Origin: Pseudoduganella dura
GTDB lineage: Bacteria > Pseudomonadota > Gammaproteobacteria > Burkholderiales > Burkholderiaceae_D
Assembly (NCBI RefSeq): GCF_009727155.1
Contig: NZ_WNWM01000002.1
Span: 2,604,001 to 2,668,000 of the forward strand
Direction of reading: 5' to 3'
Length of the DNA stretch: 64,000 nucleotides
The notes under the pieces are model-generated. The model made no database searches and was not told where the DNA came from. It saw only the letters and a program-made list of their open reading frames with translations. Made by a program: the position numbers and the translations under genes. Shown here piece after piece: positions 47,197 to 56,950 of the stretch (positions within the stretch are counted from its first letter, which is position 1; each line of letters starts with the position of its first letter).

Positions 47197-47373
47197 TTAC
47201 GACACAACCTTAACGAGGTAGGCGACTTTATTGATCATGCCGCGTACCGATGGCGTGTCCTGCAGCTCGGAAACCGAGTTGACACGGCGCAGGCCCAGAC
47301 CACGCACCGTAGCGCGGTGGTCTTGGCGGGTGCCGATCAGGCCCTTCACCAGTTTGACTTTGATAGTGCTCAT
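47197..47373 (-). CDS. rpmD: 50S ribosomal protein L30, 58 aa
   Basis: Small 50S protein: [20 protein letters not shown] then [10 protein letters not shown]. Two ATGs are two codons apart; the one at 47373 is chosen because AGGGG stands seven bases before it, while it abuts the other. Confidence 0.96.
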   Translation of the reverse strand: MSTIKVKLVKGLIGTRQDHRATVRGLGLRRVNSVSELQDTPSVRGMINKVAYLVKVVS

Positions 47374-47383
47374 GGTCATCCCC

Positions 47384-47902
47384 TTAAGCCAGAATGTCTT
47401 CCACCGACTTACCGCGCTTGGCGGCGATCTCGGCAGGAGTGCTCATTTTCGACAGGCCGTCCAGGGTGGCGCGCACCAGGTTGTACGGGTTGTTCGAACC
47501 GGTGGATTTCGCCACCACGTCCGTCACGCCCATCACGTCGAAGATGGCGCGCATTGCGCCACCAGCGATGACGCCGGTACCTGGCTTGGCCGGGCTCATC
47601 ATGACGCGCGAGGCGCCGTGACGGCCGGTTACCGTGTGCTGCAGGGTACCATTCTTCAGAGGCACCTTGATCAGGTTGCGACGGGCTTCTTCCATTGCCT
47701 TCTGCACACCGACCGGTACTTCTTTCGACTTGCCCTTGCCCATGCCGATGCGGCCATCGCCGTCACCAACCACGGTCAGCGCCGCGAAGCCCATGATACG
47801 ACCACCCTTGACCACTTTGGTCACGCGGTTGATCGCGATCATTTTTTCGCGCATGCCGTCATCCGGCTTGTCGCTTTGCATTTTTGCTTGCATTTTTGCC
47901 AT
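47384..47902 (-). CDS. rpsE: 30S ribosomal protein S5, 172 aa
   Basis: S5 with double-stranded RNA-binding fold ([18 protein letters not shown], then [20 protein letters not shown]). Involved in decoding accuracy; mutations in its loop give spectinomycin resistance in other bacteria. Ten bases before rpmD. Confidence 0.98.
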   Translation of the reverse strand: MAKMQAKMQSDKPDDGMREKMIAINRVTKVVKGGRIMGFAALTVVGDGDGRIGMGKGKSKEVPVGVQKAMEEARRNLIKVPLKNGTLQHTVTGRHGASRVMMSPAKPGTGVIAGGAMRAIFDVMGVTDVVAKSTGSNNPYNLVRATLDGLSKMSTPAEIAAKRGKSVEDILA

Positions 47903-47912
47903 GATCGTACCC

Positions 47913-48275
47913 TTAGAACTTCAGACCGGCTTCACGCGCGGCATCAGCCAGCGCCTTCACACGGCCGTGGTAACGGAAACCGGAGCGGTCGAACGCTACT
48001 TCGGTGATACCTGCCTTGATTGCCTTTTCGGCGACGCGCTTGCCAACCAGTGCGGCAGCGGCAGCGTTGCCGCCCTTGCCCGACTTGCCGGCCAGTTCGG
48101 CGCGAACTTCTGCTTCCACGGTAGACGCCGAAACCAGAACTTTAGCGTCCGGGCTGATCAGGTTCGCGTAAATGTGCAGGTTAGTGCGGTGGACCGACAG
48201 GCGGTTCACTTTCAGTTGCGCGATCTTGATGCGGGTTTGACGTCCGCGGCGCAGACGAGATTGCTTTTTATCCAT
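47913..48275 (-). CDS. rplR: 50S ribosomal protein L18, 120 aa
   Basis: Binds 5S rRNA with L5 and L25. Basic N-terminus [21 protein letters not shown]-terminal [21 protein letters not shown] is the family signature. Confidence 0.98.
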   Translation of the reverse strand: MDKKQSRLRRGRQTRIKIAQLKVNRLSVHRTNLHIYANLISPDAKVLVSASTVEAEVRAELAGKSGKGGNAAAAALVGKRVAEKAIKAGITEVAFDRSGFRYHGRVKALADAAREAGLKF

Positions 48276-48288
48276 CGTCAGCCCCTAA

Positions 48289-48822
48289 TTACTTCTTCTT
48301 GGTTTCTTTGATCTTGACCACTTCGTCCACATAGCGGACGCCCTTGCCTTTATAAGGCTCAGGGGAGCGGTAAGCACGAACTTCTGCGGCAACCTGGCCG
48401 ACCTGTTGACGGTCGACACCCTTGATCACGACTTCCGTCGGGGTCGGGGTAGCCACGGTCACGCCAGCCGGCATCGAGTGCACGACAGGGTGGGAGAAGC
48501 CCAGCGACAGGTTCAGCTTGTCGCCCTGGGCTTGCGCCTTGTAACCCACGCCGACCAGGGACAGCTTCTTCTCGAAGCCCTTGGTGACGCCGGTGACCAT
48601 GTTGTTGACCAGTGCGCGCAGCGTGCCGGACATGGCGTTCGCTTCGCGGCTTTCGTTGGCAACTTCGAACGACAGCGTGCCGTTGTTGTTTTCAACTTTG
48701 ACCAGGCCATTCAGGCTCTGGGTCAGGGTGCCCAGCGGGCCCTTGACGGTGATCGCTTGTGCGGAGATGGCGACTTCGGCGCCAGCCGGCACGGCGATCG
48801 GCATTTTAGCTACTCGAGACAT
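48289..48822 (-). CDS. rplF: 50S ribosomal protein L6, 177 aa
   Basis: Two similar L6 folds; C-terminal signature [20 protein letters not shown]. Located near the factor-binding site of the 50S subunit. Between rpsH and rplR as usual. Confidence 0.98.
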   Translation of the reverse strand: MSRVAKMPIAVPAGAEVAISAQAITVKGPLGTLTQSLNGLVKVENNNGTLSFEVANESREANAMSGTLRALVNNMVTGVTKGFEKKLSLVGVGYKAQAQGDKLNLSLGFSHPVVHSMPAGVTVATPTPTEVVIKGVDRQQVGQVAAEVRAYRSPEPYKGKGVRYVDEVVKIKETKKK

Positions 48823-48832
48823 GTGTTACTCC

Positions 48833-49228
48833 TTAAGCCACGAAGCAGATGACTTCGCCACCGACGCCGGTAGCGCGCGCTTTGCGGTCGGTCATGACGC
48901 CTTGCGGAGTCGACACGATGGCCACGCCCAGACCGTTCATCACGGTTGGAATCTCATCCTTGCCCTTGTACACGCGCAGGCCCGGACGGGACACGCGCTC
49001 GAGGCGCTCGATGACAGGACGGCCGGTGTAGTACTTCAGGCCGATTTTCAGTTCCGCTTTGCCTTCGTTGGAGGACACTGCGAAATCTTCGATGTAGCCC
49101 TCGTCCTTCAGGACGGAGGCGATCGCCACTTTGACTTTCGACGACGGCATTGCGACGGTGGTCTTCTTCACACCCTGTGCATTGCGGATACGGGTCAGCA
49201 TATCGGCGATAGGATCGCTCATACTCAT
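48833..49228 (-). CDS. rpsH: 30S ribosomal protein S8, 131 aa
   Basis: Central-domain 16S-binding protein and, in E. coli, repressor of the spc operon. Starts [20 protein letters not shown]-terminal [20 protein letters not shown] is typical. Confidence 0.98.
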   Translation of the reverse strand: MSMSDPIADMLTRIRNAQGVKKTTVAMPSSKVKVAIASVLKDEGYIEDFAVSSNEGKAELKIGLKYYTGRPVIERLERVSRPGLRVYKGKDEIPTVMNGLGVAIVSTPQGVMTDRKARATGVGGEVICFVA

Positions 49229-49242
49229 TGCTTATTCTCCTA

Positions 49243-49548
49243 TTACCAGCTGGCTTTGGTCATACCCGGGATCTCACCACGCATGGCGAATTCACGGAGC
49301 TTGATACGGGCCAGACCGAATTTACGGAAGGTGCCACGTGGACGGCCAGTGATGGCGCAGCGGTTACGCTGGCGGGTCGGTGCGGAGTTACGTGGCAGGG
49401 CCTGCAGTTTCAGGCGTGCTTCGTAACGCTCTTCTTCCGACTTCGACTGGTCGTCGATGATGGCTTTCAGGGCGGCGCGTTTGGCGGCGAATTTCTCCAC
49501 CAGGTCGGCACGCTTCTGTTCACGGTTAATCAGTGCGAGTTTTGCCAT
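49243..49548 (-). CDS. rpsN: 30S ribosomal protein S14, 101 aa
   Basis: Long, zinc-independent form: the region [20 protein letters not shown] keeps only one Cys instead of the CxxC pairs. Between rplE and rpsH. Confidence 0.98.
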   Translation of the reverse strand: MAKLALINREQKRADLVEKFAAKRAALKAIIDDQSKSEEERYEARLKLQALPRNSAPTRQRNRCAITGRPRGTFRKFGLARIKLREFAMRGEIPGMTKASW

Positions 49549-49554
49549 GATCGT

Positions 49555-50094
49555 TTAGTTCCTGAACGGGAATTTGAATGCGGCGAGCAGAGCTTTGGCT
49601 TCGTCGTCGGTCTTGGCGGTCGTCGTGATCGAGATGTTCATGCCGCGCAGCGCGTCAATCTTGTCGTACTCGATTTCCGGGAAGATGATCTGCTCTTTGA
49701 CGCCGATGTTGTAATTGCCGCGGCCATCGAACGAACGGCCGGACACACCACGGAAGTCACGCACGCGTGGCAGTGCCACGGTGATGAAGCGATCCAGGAA
49801 TTCGTACATACGGGCGCCGCGCAGGGTCACCATCGTACCGATCGGGTAGCCTTCGCGGATCTTGAAACCGGCGATTGCTTTACGCGACTTGGTCGTCACC
49901 GGCTTCTGGCCGGCGATCTTGGTCAGGTCGCCAACAGCGTGTTCCAGGACTTTCTTGTCGGCGATTGCTTCGCCAACACCCATGTTCAGGGTGATCTTGG
50001 TCAGGCGTGGCACTTCCATTACCGATTTGTAGCCGAATTTCTCGGTCAGCTCGGAAACGACCTTCTCTTTGTATACTTGTTGCAGACGGGCCAT
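49555..50094 (-). CDS. rplE: 50S ribosomal protein L5, 179 aa
   Basis: 5S rRNA-binding protein that contacts S13. [41 protein letters not shown]. The ATG at 50094 gives exactly the usual 179 residues; a TTG two codons upstream is rejected. Confidence 0.98.
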   Translation of the reverse strand: MARLQQVYKEKVVSELTEKFGYKSVMEVPRLTKITLNMGVGEAIADKKVLEHAVGDLTKIAGQKPVTTKSRKAIAGFKIREGYPIGTMVTLRGARMYEFLDRFITVALPRVRDFRGVSGRSFDGRGNYNIGVKEQIIFPEIEYDKIDALRGMNISITTTAKTDDEAKALLAAFKFPFRN

Positions 50095-50100
50095 TTTCAA

Positions 50101-50415
50101 TTACCCCTTCACTACTTCGCCGGAGGACTTGAAGACGCGGACTTTTTTACCGTCCACTTCTTTGAAGCCCACGCGATCGGCCTTGCCGGTCGCAGCGTTG
50201 AACAGAGCAACGTTGGACACGTGAATAGGCATGGTCTTGTCGACGATGCCACCAGTTACGCCCGTCATCGGGTTCGGCTTGACGGCCTTCTTGGCCACGT
50301 TCACGCCATCCACCACGACGTGCTCAGCGTCTACACGCTGGGTCACGACACCGCGCTTGCCCTTGTCCTTGCCGGTCAGGACGACGACTTCGTCGTTTTT
50401 GCGAATCTTATCCAT
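50101..50415 (-). CDS. rplX: 50S ribosomal protein L24, 104 aa
   Basis: KOW-domain assembly initiator: [20 protein letters not shown], then [15 protein letters not shown]. Six bases before rplE. Confidence 0.98.
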   Translation of the reverse strand: MDKIRKNDEVVVLTGKDKGKRGVVTQRVDAEHVVVDGVNVAKKAVKPNPMTGVTGGIVDKTMPIHVSNVALFNAATGKADRVGFKEVDGKKVRVFKSSGEVVKG

Positions 50416-50424
50416 TGTGACTCC

Positions 50425-50793
50425 TTACAGGACTTCCGGTGCCAGGGACACGATCTTCATGAACTTCTCGGTGCGCAGTTCGCGCGTCACCGGGCCAAAG
50501 ATACGGGTACCGATCGGTTCCAGCTTGGAGTTCAGCAGGACGGCAGCGTTGCCATCGAACTTGACCAGGGAACCGTCCTGGCGACGCACACCCTTAGCGG
50601 TGCGCACAACCACGGCGTTATAAATTTCACCTTTTTTGACACGGCCGCGAGGCTGAGCCACTTTAACCGTGACCTTGATCACGTCGCCGATGCCAGCGTA
50701 ACGGCGCTTGGAACCGCCCAACACCTTGATGCACATAACTTCTTTCGCACCGGTGTTGTCGGCTACCTCGAGCCGGCTTTCAGTTTGAATCAT
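50425..50793 (-). CDS. rplN: 50S ribosomal protein L14, 122 aa
   Basis: Highly conserved: [40 protein letters not shown]. First gene of the spc group, separated from rpsQ by 259 bases with two hairpins, which marks the S10/spc operon border. Confidence 0.98.
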   Translation of the reverse strand: MIQTESRLEVADNTGAKEVMCIKVLGGSKRRYAGIGDVIKVTVKVAQPRGRVKKGEIYNAVVVRTAKGVRRQDGSLVKFDGNAAVLLNSKLEPIGTRIFGPVTRELRTEKFMKIVSLAPEVL

Positions 50794-50965
50794 AGTATTC
50801 TCTTTCCCAACTTAAGCCGAAGAATCCACACAATGCGGACCTCTCGGTCAGTCTTGGTCCCGCCAACAATGCTGCTGCATTGCTGTTTGGGTGCTTGACC
50901 TTCATACAGTACTGACCGCGAAACCGCGTCTGTGGAAAGACACTTAGCGGCGATACATGAACGAA

Positions 50966-51041
50966 GCCCGCAAGTATTACATACAACCTGCGGGCCTGCA
51001 AGAACTAATTGGAAACGGGCCGGGACGCAACGGTCCCGGCC
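50966..51041 (-). terminator. Two hairpins at the S10/spc operon border
   Basis: Reading on the minus strand after rpsQ: arms at 51033-51041 and 51018-51026 (GGCCGGGAC with its exact complement, loop six) followed by CGTTT, then arms at 50989-50995 and 50966-50972 (GCCCGCA/TGCGGGC, loop 16). They start 11 bases after the rpsQ stop and precede a further 170 bases without a gene. Partial or full termination of the S10 transcript is inferred; I could not identify a convincing spc promoter. Confidence 0.6.
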
Positions 51042-51052
51042 AGGCTTTCTTC

Positions 51053-51325
51053 TTAGACGATTTGTGCAGCTTGCACTACACGGGTCACCGTCCACGCCTT
51101 CGTCTTGGAGATCGGACGACCTTCCGCGATCTCGACCGTATCACCGGCCTTGACCTGGTTGGTTTCGTCATGTGCGTGGTATTTCGCCGAACGCACGATG
51201 ATCTTGCCGTACAGAGGGTGCTTGACGTGACGCTCGATCAGCACGGTAACGGTCTTGTCCATCTTGTCGGACACCACTTTACCGATCAGCGTGCGCTTGA
51301 GCGACTGTTTCACTGGTTCGTTCAT
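51053..51325 (-). CDS. rpsQ: 30S ribosomal protein S17, 90 aa
   Basis: 16S-binding OB-fold protein: [31 protein letters not shown] region. Its start overlaps the rpmC stop (51322-51325), so the pair is coupled. Last gene of the S10 group. Confidence 0.98.
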   Translation of the reverse strand: MNEPVKQSLKRTLIGKVVSDKMDKTVTVLIERHVKHPLYGKIIVRSAKYHAHDETNQVKAGDTVEIAEGRPISKTKAWTVTRVVQAAQIV

Positions 51326-51513
51326 TTGGCTTCCTTCGTGTTCATTACCGTTTTGACGCGTGCGATGTCGCGGCGGACCTTCTTCAGCTGCGAGTTGTTG
51401 CTCAGCTGCTGCGTGGCGCTCTGCATACGCAGGCCGAACTGTGCCTTCAGCAGGTCGTTCAGCTCTTTCTGCAGACCGGCCTGGTCTTTGCCGCGGAGTT
51501 CAGATGCTTTCAT
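51322..51513 (-). CDS. rpmC: 50S ribosomal protein L29, 63 aa
   Basis: Two-helix protein at the tunnel exit: [40 protein letters not shown]. Twelve bases after rplP. Confidence 0.98.
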   Translation of the reverse strand: MKASELRGKDQAGLQKELNDLLKAQFGLRMQSATQQLSNNSQLKKVRRDIARVKTVMNTKEAK

Positions 51514-51525
51514 ATTTCACTCCAA

Positions 51526-51945
51526 TTATTGGCCAACCTGGCGCACCACGAAGGTGGTTGCCAGAGGCAGTTTGGCGGCAGCCAGGCGGAACGCTTCGCG
51601 TGCCAGCGTTTCGTCCACGCCGTCCATTTCATACAGCACTTTACCTGGCTGGATTTCAGCCACGTAGTACTCCGGATTACCTTTACCGTTACCCATACGG
51701 ACTTCGGCCGGCTTGTTCGAAATCGGCTTGTCCGGGAAGATACGGATCCAGATACGGCCGCCACGCTTGATGTGACGGGTCATGGCACGACGGGCAGCTT
51801 CGATCTGACGGGCGGTGATACGGCCACGTGCGACGGCTTTCAGACCGAATTCGCCGAACGACACGGCAGTGCCGCGCGTGTGCGAAATGCCGGTGTTACG
51901 GCCCTTCTGCTCTTTACGATACTTCCTGCGGGATGGTTGCAGCAT
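51526..51945 (-). CDS. rplP: 50S ribosomal protein L16, 139 aa
   Basis: Near the A-site t[63 protein letters not shown]. Length fits the family. Confidence 0.98.
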   Translation of the reverse strand: MLQPSRRKYRKEQKGRNTGISHTRGTAVSFGEFGLKAVARGRITARQIEAARRAMTRHIKRGGRIWIRIFPDKPISNKPAEVRMGNGKGNPEYYVAEIQPGKVLYEMDGVDETLAREAFRLAAAKLPLATTFVVRQVGQ

Positions 51946-51959
51946 GCTTATTCTCCTGC

Positions 51960-52748
51960 TTATTCAGCTGCAGCCGGCTTCGCAGCGCGGCGAGCGGCTG
52001 GGGCGCCTGGTTTGGCGCCCGGACCTGGACGTGGGCGACCGCCCGGCTTACCATCGTCGCGACGCGGACCGCGTGGCTTCTTCTCGTCGGCCGGGGTGTC
52101 GATGACTGGTGCTTCGCCGGTGGCGGAGCGGTCACCCTTGTACACCCACACCTTGACACCGATGATGCCGTAGGTGGTCGATGCTTCGGACGTGCCGTAG
52201 TCGATGTCCGCCTTCAGGGTATGCAGAGGCACGCGGCCTTCGCGATACCATTCGGTACGGGCGATCTCGATGCCGTTCAGACGGCCGGACGACATGATCT
52301 TGATGCCGACGGCGCCCAGGCGCATTGCATTTTGCATTGCGCGCTTCATGGCGCGGCGGAACATGATCCGCTTTTCCAGCTGCTGGGCGATCGAATCGGC
52401 GATCAGCTGCGAATCGATTTCCGGCTTGCGGATTTCCTCGATATTGACGTGCACCGGCACGCCCATGATCTTGGTCAGTTCCGCTTTCAGCACTTCGATG
52501 TCTTCGCCTTTTTTACCGATGACAACGCCCGGACGGGAGCTGTACACGGTGAAACGGGCGTTCTTCGCAGGACGCTCGATGACGATGCGGCCGACGGAGG
52601 CGTTCTTCAGCTTCTTCTTCAGGTAGACGCGCGCCTTCAGATCTTCGTTCAGCATCTGAGCGAAGTTACCGTTGGTTGCGTACCAGCGCGAAGCCCAGTT
52701 ACGGGTTACGGCCAGACGGAAGCCGGTTGGATGAATTTTCTGTCCCAT
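51960..52748 (-). CDS. rpsC: 30S ribosomal protein S3, 262 aa
   Basis: KH-domain protein of the mRNA entry pore: [40 protein letters not shown]. About 30 residues longer than E. coli S3; the extra C-terminus (from about 225) is rich in Lys, Pro, Gly, Arg and Ala and probably disordered. Confidence 0.98.
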   Translation of the reverse strand: MGQKIHPTGFRLAVTRNWASRWYATNGNFAQMLNEDLKARVYLKKKLKNASVGRIVIERPAKNARFTVYSSRPGVVIGKKGEDIEVLKAELTKIMGVPVHVNIEEIRKPEIDSQLIADSIAQQLEKRIMFRRAMKRAMQNAMRLGAVGIKIMSSGRLNGIEIARTEWYREGRVPLHTLKADIDYGTSEASTTYGIIGVKVWVYKGDRSATGEAPVIDTPADEKKPRGPRRDDGKPGGRPRPGPGAKPGAPAARRAAKPAAAE

Positions 52749-52757
52749 CTTGGCTCC

Positions 52758-53087
52758 TTAGTTTCCGACCGTCAGGTAGACGTGGCAGGACTGCTTCGAA
52801 ATGCGGTCGCCACGGCCCTTTGCGCGCGCGGTGAAGCGCTTCAGGATCGGGCCCTTTTCGACGTAGATCGTTTTCACGAACAGTTCGTCGATGTCGGCAC
52901 CATCGTTGTGCTCGGCGTTCGCAATGGCGGACTCCAGCACCTTCTTGATGATGGTGGCGCCTTTTTTCGGGCTGAACTGCAGAATGTTCAGCGCGGCGTC
53001 AACCTTCTTGCCGCGGATCAGGTCAGCCACCAGGCGACCCTTTTGATCCGACAGGCGCACGCCTTTGAGGATTGCTTTGGTTTCCAT
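52758..53087 (-). CDS. rplV: 50S ribosomal protein L22, 109 aa
   Basis: Lines the peptide exit tunnel. [21 protein letters not shown]-terminal [20 protein letters not shown]. Its ATG shares one base with the rpsS stop (TAATG). Confidence 0.98.
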   Translation of the reverse strand: METKAILKGVRLSDQKGRLVADLIRGKKVDAALNILQFSPKKGATIIKKVLESAIANAEHNDGADIDELFVKTIYVEKGPILKRFTARAKGRGDRISKQSCHVYLTVGN

Positions 53088-53362
53088 TATTTCTTCGCCT
53101 TTTTGTCAGCAGCGTGGCCCTTGAACGTACGGGTCAGCGCGAACTCGCCGAGCTTGTGTCCAACCATGTTCTCGGACACGTACACAGGCACGTGCACCTT
53201 GCCGTTGTGCACGGCAATCGTCAGGCCGATGAAGTCAGGCATGATCGTCGAACGGCGGGACCAGGTTTTGATTGGCTTCTTGTCTTTCGTCGCTTGCGCG
53301 GTTTCGACTTTCTTCACCAGGTGGGCGTCGCAAAACGGCCCTTTTTTCAATGAACGGGTCAT
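53087..53362 (-). CDS. rpsS: 30S ribosomal protein S19, 91 aa
   Basis: Head protein next to S13: [40 protein letters not shown]. Nine bases after rplB. Confidence 0.98.
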   Translation of the reverse strand: MTRSLKKGPFCDAHLVKKVETAQATKDKKPIKTWSRRSTIMPDFIGLTIAVHNGKVHVPVYVSENMVGHKLGEFALTRTFKGHAADKKAKK

Positions 53363-53371
53363 GATTTATCC

Positions 53372-54199
53372 TTATTTCTTGCCGCGGCGCGAGACGATCA
53401 TCGAAGAAGTACGCTTGTTCGAACGCGTCTTCTTGCCCTTGGTCTGCTGGCCCCATGGCGACACTGGGTGACGACCAGCTGCCGTCTTGCCCTCACCACC
53501 ACCGTGCGGGTGATCGACCGGGTTCATGACGACACCACGGACGGTCGGACGCACACCGCGCCAACGCATCGCACCGGCTTTACCGATCTTGCGCAGGCTG
53601 TGTTCGGCATTGCCGACTTCGCCCACGGTTGCGCGGCATTCGATATGCACGCGGCGCACTTCGCCGGAGCGCAGACGCACCTGAGCGTAAGTACCTTCGC
53701 GGGCCATCAGCACGACGCCGGCGCCGGCGGTACGGGCCATCTGGGCACCCTTACCTGGCAGCATTTCGACGCAGTGGATCACGGTACCGACCGGGATGTT
53801 GCGGATCGGCAGGGTGTTACCGGCCTTGATCGGCGCTTCGGAACCGTTCATCAGCGTATCGCCGACGGACAGGCCTTTGGAAGCGATGACATACTTGCGC
53901 TCGCCGTCGGCGTAGCACAGCAGGGCGATGTGCGCCGTGCGGTTTGGATCGTATTCGATACGTTCCACTTTCGCAGGGATGCCATCCTTGTTGCGCTTGA
54001 AGTCGACCAGGCGGTAGTGCTGCTTGTGACCACCACCGATGTGACGGGTGGTGATGTGGCCGTTGTTGTTACGGCCGGCGGTCTTCGATTTTTTCTCAAC
54101 CAGGGCGGCGAGCGGACGACCTTTGTACAGGCCTTCGGTCACCACCTTCACCATGCCGCGACGGCCTGGGGAGGTTGGCTTCATCTTAACGAGTGCCAT
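53372..54199 (-). CDS. rplB: 50S ribosomal protein L2, 275 aa
   Basis: Core protein near the peptidyl-transferase centre; conserved His-rich segment [21 protein letters not shown] and basic end [12 protein letters not shown]. Its ATG overlaps the rplW stop by one base. Confidence 0.98.
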   Translation of the reverse strand: MALVKMKPTSPGRRGMVKVVTEGLYKGRPLAALVEKKSKTAGRNNNGHITTRHIGGGHKQHYRLVDFKRNKDGIPAKVERIEYDPNRTAHIALLCYADGERKYVIASKGLSVGDTLMNGSEAPIKAGNTLPIRNIPVGTVIHCVEMLPGKGAQMARTAGAGVVLMAREGTYAQVRLRSGEVRRVHIECRATVGEVGNAEHSLRKIGKAGAMRWRGVRPTVRGVVMNPVDHPHGGGEGKTAAGRHPVSPWGQQTKGKKTRSNKRTSSMIVSRRGKK

Positions 54200-54513
54200 T
54201 ATTTAGCCTCCTCGGAGAAATTGATTTCCTGGCCAGGCTTCAGGCACACGAAAGCACGCTTGGTAGCATTGCGACGGCCGATGAAACGACCCGAGCGCTT
54301 GACTTTACCTTCGCGGTTTACGGTCTGCACCGATTCCACTTCAACCTTGAACAGCAGTTCAACGGCGGCCTTGATTTCTGGCTTGGTCGCGTCCGGAGCA
54401 ACACGGAACACGATCTGTTCGTTCTTTTCCGCGACCATCGTGGCCTTCTCGGAAATGACCGGCGCCACCAGCACCTTCAACAGGCGCTCTTCGCTAAATT
54501 TGACGGCGCTCAT
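54199..54513 (-). CDS. rplW: 50S ribosomal protein L23, 104 aa
   Basis: Tunnel-exit protein that docks trigger factor and [43 protein letters not shown]. Its start overlaps the rplD stop by four bases (54510-54513). Confidence 0.98.
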   Translation of the reverse strand: MSAVKFSEERLLKVLVAPVISEKATMVAEKNEQIVFRVAPDATKPEIKAAVELLFKVEVESVQTVNREGKVKRSGRFIGRRNATKRAFVCLKPGQEINFSEEAK

Positions 54514-55130
54514 GCCAGCAACTCCTCAATCTTGGCCAGTGCCGCTTTGGTAACCAGGATCTTCTTGTAGAAGACCAGCGACATTGGATCTGCATGACGC
54601 GGTTCCACGACCAGCACGTTCGGCAGGTTGCGGGAAGCCAGCAGCAGGTTTTCTTCGATGTTCTCGGTGATGATCAGGACCGAATCCAGACCCATGCCAG
54701 CCAGCTTTTGCGACAGCAGCTTGGTTTTCGGGGCTTCGATCGACAGATCTTCGATCACGACCAGGCGCTCTTCGCGAGCCAGCTGGGACAGGATCGAGCA
54801 CAGGCCGGCGCGGTACATCTTCTTGTTCACTTTGTGGGTGAAGTTCTCGTCAGGCGAGTTCGGGAAGATGCGACCACCGCCACGCCACAGTGGCGACGAC
54901 GACATACCAGCACGGGCGCGGCCGGTGCCTTTCTGGCGCCAAGGCTTCTTGGTCGTGTGGTGAACCTGTTCACGGTCCTTCTGCGCGCGGTTGCCGCTAC
55001 GGGCGTTCGCTGCATAAGCAACCACGATCTGGTGGATCAGGGCTTCGTTGTAATCACGGCCGAAGACGGTGTCTGCAGCAGCAACGTTCGACGCGGCTTG
55101 ACCTTCAGCGTTCAAGAGCTTGAGTTCCAT
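54510..55130 (-). CDS. rplD: 50S ribosomal protein L4, 206 aa
   Basis: Tunnel protein and, in E. coli, regulator of the S10 operon. Tunnel loop [28 protein letters not shown] is present in shortened citation as [14 protein letters not shown] then WRGGGRIF. Three bases after rplC. Confidence 0.98.
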   Translation of the reverse strand: MELKLLNAEGQAASNVAAADTVFGRDYNEALIHQIVVAYAANARSGNRAQKDREQVHHTTKKPWRQKGTGRARAGMSSSPLWRGGGRIFPNSPDENFTHKVNKKMYRAGLCSILSQLAREERLVVIEDLSIEAPKTKLLSQKLAGMGLDSVLIITENIEENLLLASRNLPNVLVVEPRHADPMSLVFYKKILVTKAALAKIEELLA

Positions 55131-55133
55131 GAA

Positions 55134-55790
55134 TTAAGCTCCCTTCTTAGCTTTGACTTTAACGGCTGGCGATACGACCACCTGACCGTTTTTCGCGCCT
55201 GGTACCGCGCCCTTGACCAGCAGCAGCTGACGGTCGGCGTCGATACGAGCGATTTCCAGGTTCTGGGTGGTGACGGTAACGTCGCCCATGTGACCGGTCA
55301 TGCGCTTGCCAGGGAACACGCGGCCCGGATCCTGCGCCATACCGATGGAGCCTGGTACGTTGTGCGAACGGGAGTTACCGTGGGTTGCACGGCCGGATGC
55401 GAAGTTGTGACGCTTGATGGTACCGGCATAGCCTTTACCGATCGAGGTGCCCTGCACGTCGATCTTCTGACCGACTTCGAACAGCGAAGCGGCGATGACT
55501 TCGCCAGCTTTCAGTTCGGCAGCTTTTGCTGCGTCGATACGGAACTCTTTCAACAGAGTACCGGCTTCGACACCAGCTTTGGCGTAGTGACCCGCAGCGG
55601 CTTTGGTCACGCGGGAAGCGCGACGTTGACCGAATACGACCTGAACAGCGGAGTAACCATCCGTTTCAGGAGTTTTGATTTGCGCGATACGGTTGTTCGA
55701 CACGTCCAGCACGGTCACAGGGATCGAATCCCCGTCGTCCGTGAAGATGCGCATCATGCCAACCTTGCGACCGAGGAGGCCAAGGCTCAT
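55134..55790 (-). CDS. rplC: 50S ribosomal protein L3, 218 aa
   Basis: Early-assembly 50S protein: [20 protein letters not shown]; loop near the catalytic centre [20 protein letters not shown]. It is the first gene here. rpsJ, which usually heads the S10 operon, is absent, and a promoter lies about 95 bases upstream. Confidence 0.98.
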   Translation of the reverse strand: MSLGLLGRKVGMMRIFTDDGDSIPVTVLDVSNNRIAQIKTPETDGYSAVQVVFGQRRASRVTKAAAGHYAKAGVEAGTLLKEFRIDAAKAAELKAGEVIAASLFEVGQKIDVQGTSIGKGYAGTIKRHNFASGRATHGNSRSHNVPGSIGMAQDPGRVFPGKRMTGHMGDVTVTTQNLEIARIDADRQLLLVKGAVPGAKNGQVVVSPAVKVKAKKGA

Positions 55791-56124
55791 TTTTTCTCCA
55801 TTCCCGCCTACGATTGGGCAGGGCTATGTTGAACTACAAAAATGGCAGGACCAAAAAAGACGTGTCCATACCGAAGCCGGCTAGTGTACTTTGCTTTGCC
55901 TCTTGACGCAACAAGTAAGTACGGGGTATGTCGATGCTTGTTGCACAAAGTTTGCACAACCGTCGCGCACGGCCACGCGACGTATTTTTTTGGCATGCAA
56001 CCCTGTCATCGGCGGCGGCCGCGAGCCGCCGGATCGCCGCGTGGAGCGGCTCCCCGGGCCGCGTGCCCTGCCGCCAAAGGGCCCGGAGCGGCGCACCGGC
56101 GGCTTCGATGCCATAATCGCCACC
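55791..56124. other. Divergent region between rplC and the DUF2269 gene (334 bp)
   Basis: Holds the rplC promoter, and two direct TTGCACAA motifs (55941-55948 and 55952-55959), one helical turn apart, that could be a regulator site. The part near 56.0-56.1 kb is GC-rich with no ORF that I can support and no rpsJ. Confidence 0.6.
55883..55911 (-). promoter_or_regulatory. Promoter of the S10-type operon (rplC first)
   Basis: Minus strand: TTGCGT (55906-55911), a 17-base spacer, TACACT (55883-55888). This is a good sigma-70 match with ideal spacing and leaves a leader of about 85 bases before rplC, in which L4-type control could act. Confidence 0.65.
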
Positions 56125-56592
56125 ATGACCGCCTACATGCTGCTGAAACTGCTTCACGTGCTGAGTTCCACCGTGCTGTTCGGCACCGGCATGGGGATCG
56201 CCTTCTTCAAATGGATCACCGACCGCGCCGGCGACGTGCGGGCGATCCGCATCGTCACCGAGCGCACGGTACTGGCCGACTGGCTGTTCACCACGCCGGC
56301 CGTGATCGTCCAGCCGGTTACCGGCTTCGCGATGGTCTGGCTGGCCGGCTACCCCCTGTCCAGCCAATGGATCGCCTGGTCCGTGGCGCTGTACCTGCTG
56401 GCCGGCGCCTGCTGGCTGCCCGTCGTGTGGCTGCAGATGCGGATGCGCGACCTGGCGCGGGTTGCCGATGCGGGGAACACGCCGCTGCCGCCGCTGTACT
56501 GGCGTTACCAGCGCTGGTGGTTCGTGCTCGGCATTCCCGCGTTCAGCGCGCTAGTGGTGATTTTCTGGCTGATGCTCAATAAGCCGGCCTGA
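56125..56592 (+). CDS. DUF2269 family integral membrane protein, 155 aa
   Basis: Small polytopic membrane protein of unknown function. Four hydrophobic segments: LLKLLHVLSSTVLFGTGMGIAFF, VIVQPVTGFAMVWLAGY, IAWSVALYLLAGACWLPVVW and WWFVLGIPAFSALVVIFWLML. The helix-1 His and HVLSST motif are typical of DUF2269. I start it at ATG 56125; an earlier in-frame ATG would add a non-hydrophobic, low-quality region. Confidence 0.75.
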   Translation: MTAYMLLKLLHVLSSTVLFGTGMGIAFFKWITDRAGDVRAIRIVTERTVLADWLFTTPAVIVQPVTGFAMVWLAGYPLSSQWIAWSVALYLLAGACWLPVVWLQMRMRDLARVADAGNTPLPPLYWRYQRWWFVLGIPAFSALVVIFWLMLNKPA

Positions 56593-56635
56593 AAAACCGG
56601 GCACGGGGGCCCGGCCCCGTCATGTCGCCCCGCAA

Positions 56636-56662
56636 TCAGAACGTGTAGCTGGCCGACGCGCC
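56636..56662 (-). pseudogene. Remnant of an outer-membrane beta-barrel C-terminus
   Basis: On the minus strand the last eight codons before a TGA read GASASYTF, the typical C-terminus of a TonB-dependent receptor or other barrel (terminal Phe). The sequence before it is cut off at 56662, where a fragment in the opposite strand begins. Too short to be sure. Confidence 0.35.
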
Positions 56663-56910
56663 TTACGGCGGAACTGCGCCGCTTCAGCCTGGCGTTCTGG
56701 GACTCGGACTTCCACGAGGCGCTGGACAAGGATTTCTTGCTGGCCTATGCGAACGGCAGCGATCGCGACCTGGTCGTGACCCTGTACCTGTCGGCCTTTA
56801 CCGATGTGATCACGGCGGGACCGATCCCCGAGCCGGGCACGTGGATGATGCTGCGCGCCGGCATGATGCTGATGGGGGTTGCCGCCCGGTCGCGGCGGCT
56901 GGGAGGTTAA
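56662..56910 (+). pseudogene. C-terminal fragment of a PEP-CTERM exported protein
   Basis: Open frame without an ATG start, about 82 codons, ending in a PEP-CTERM sorting signal: PIPEPGTWMMLRAG, hydrophobic MMLMGVAA, basic RSRR. Upstream residues (FWDSDFHEALDKDF, DRDLVVTLYLSAF) look like part of a secreted beta-rich protein. The 5' end is missing, so it is probably a remnant. It implies an exosortase system in the genome. Confidence 0.7.
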
Positions 56911-56950
56911 GTGCCGCCGCCAGAGGTGCCGGCAACCGCCGGCCTGGCGA

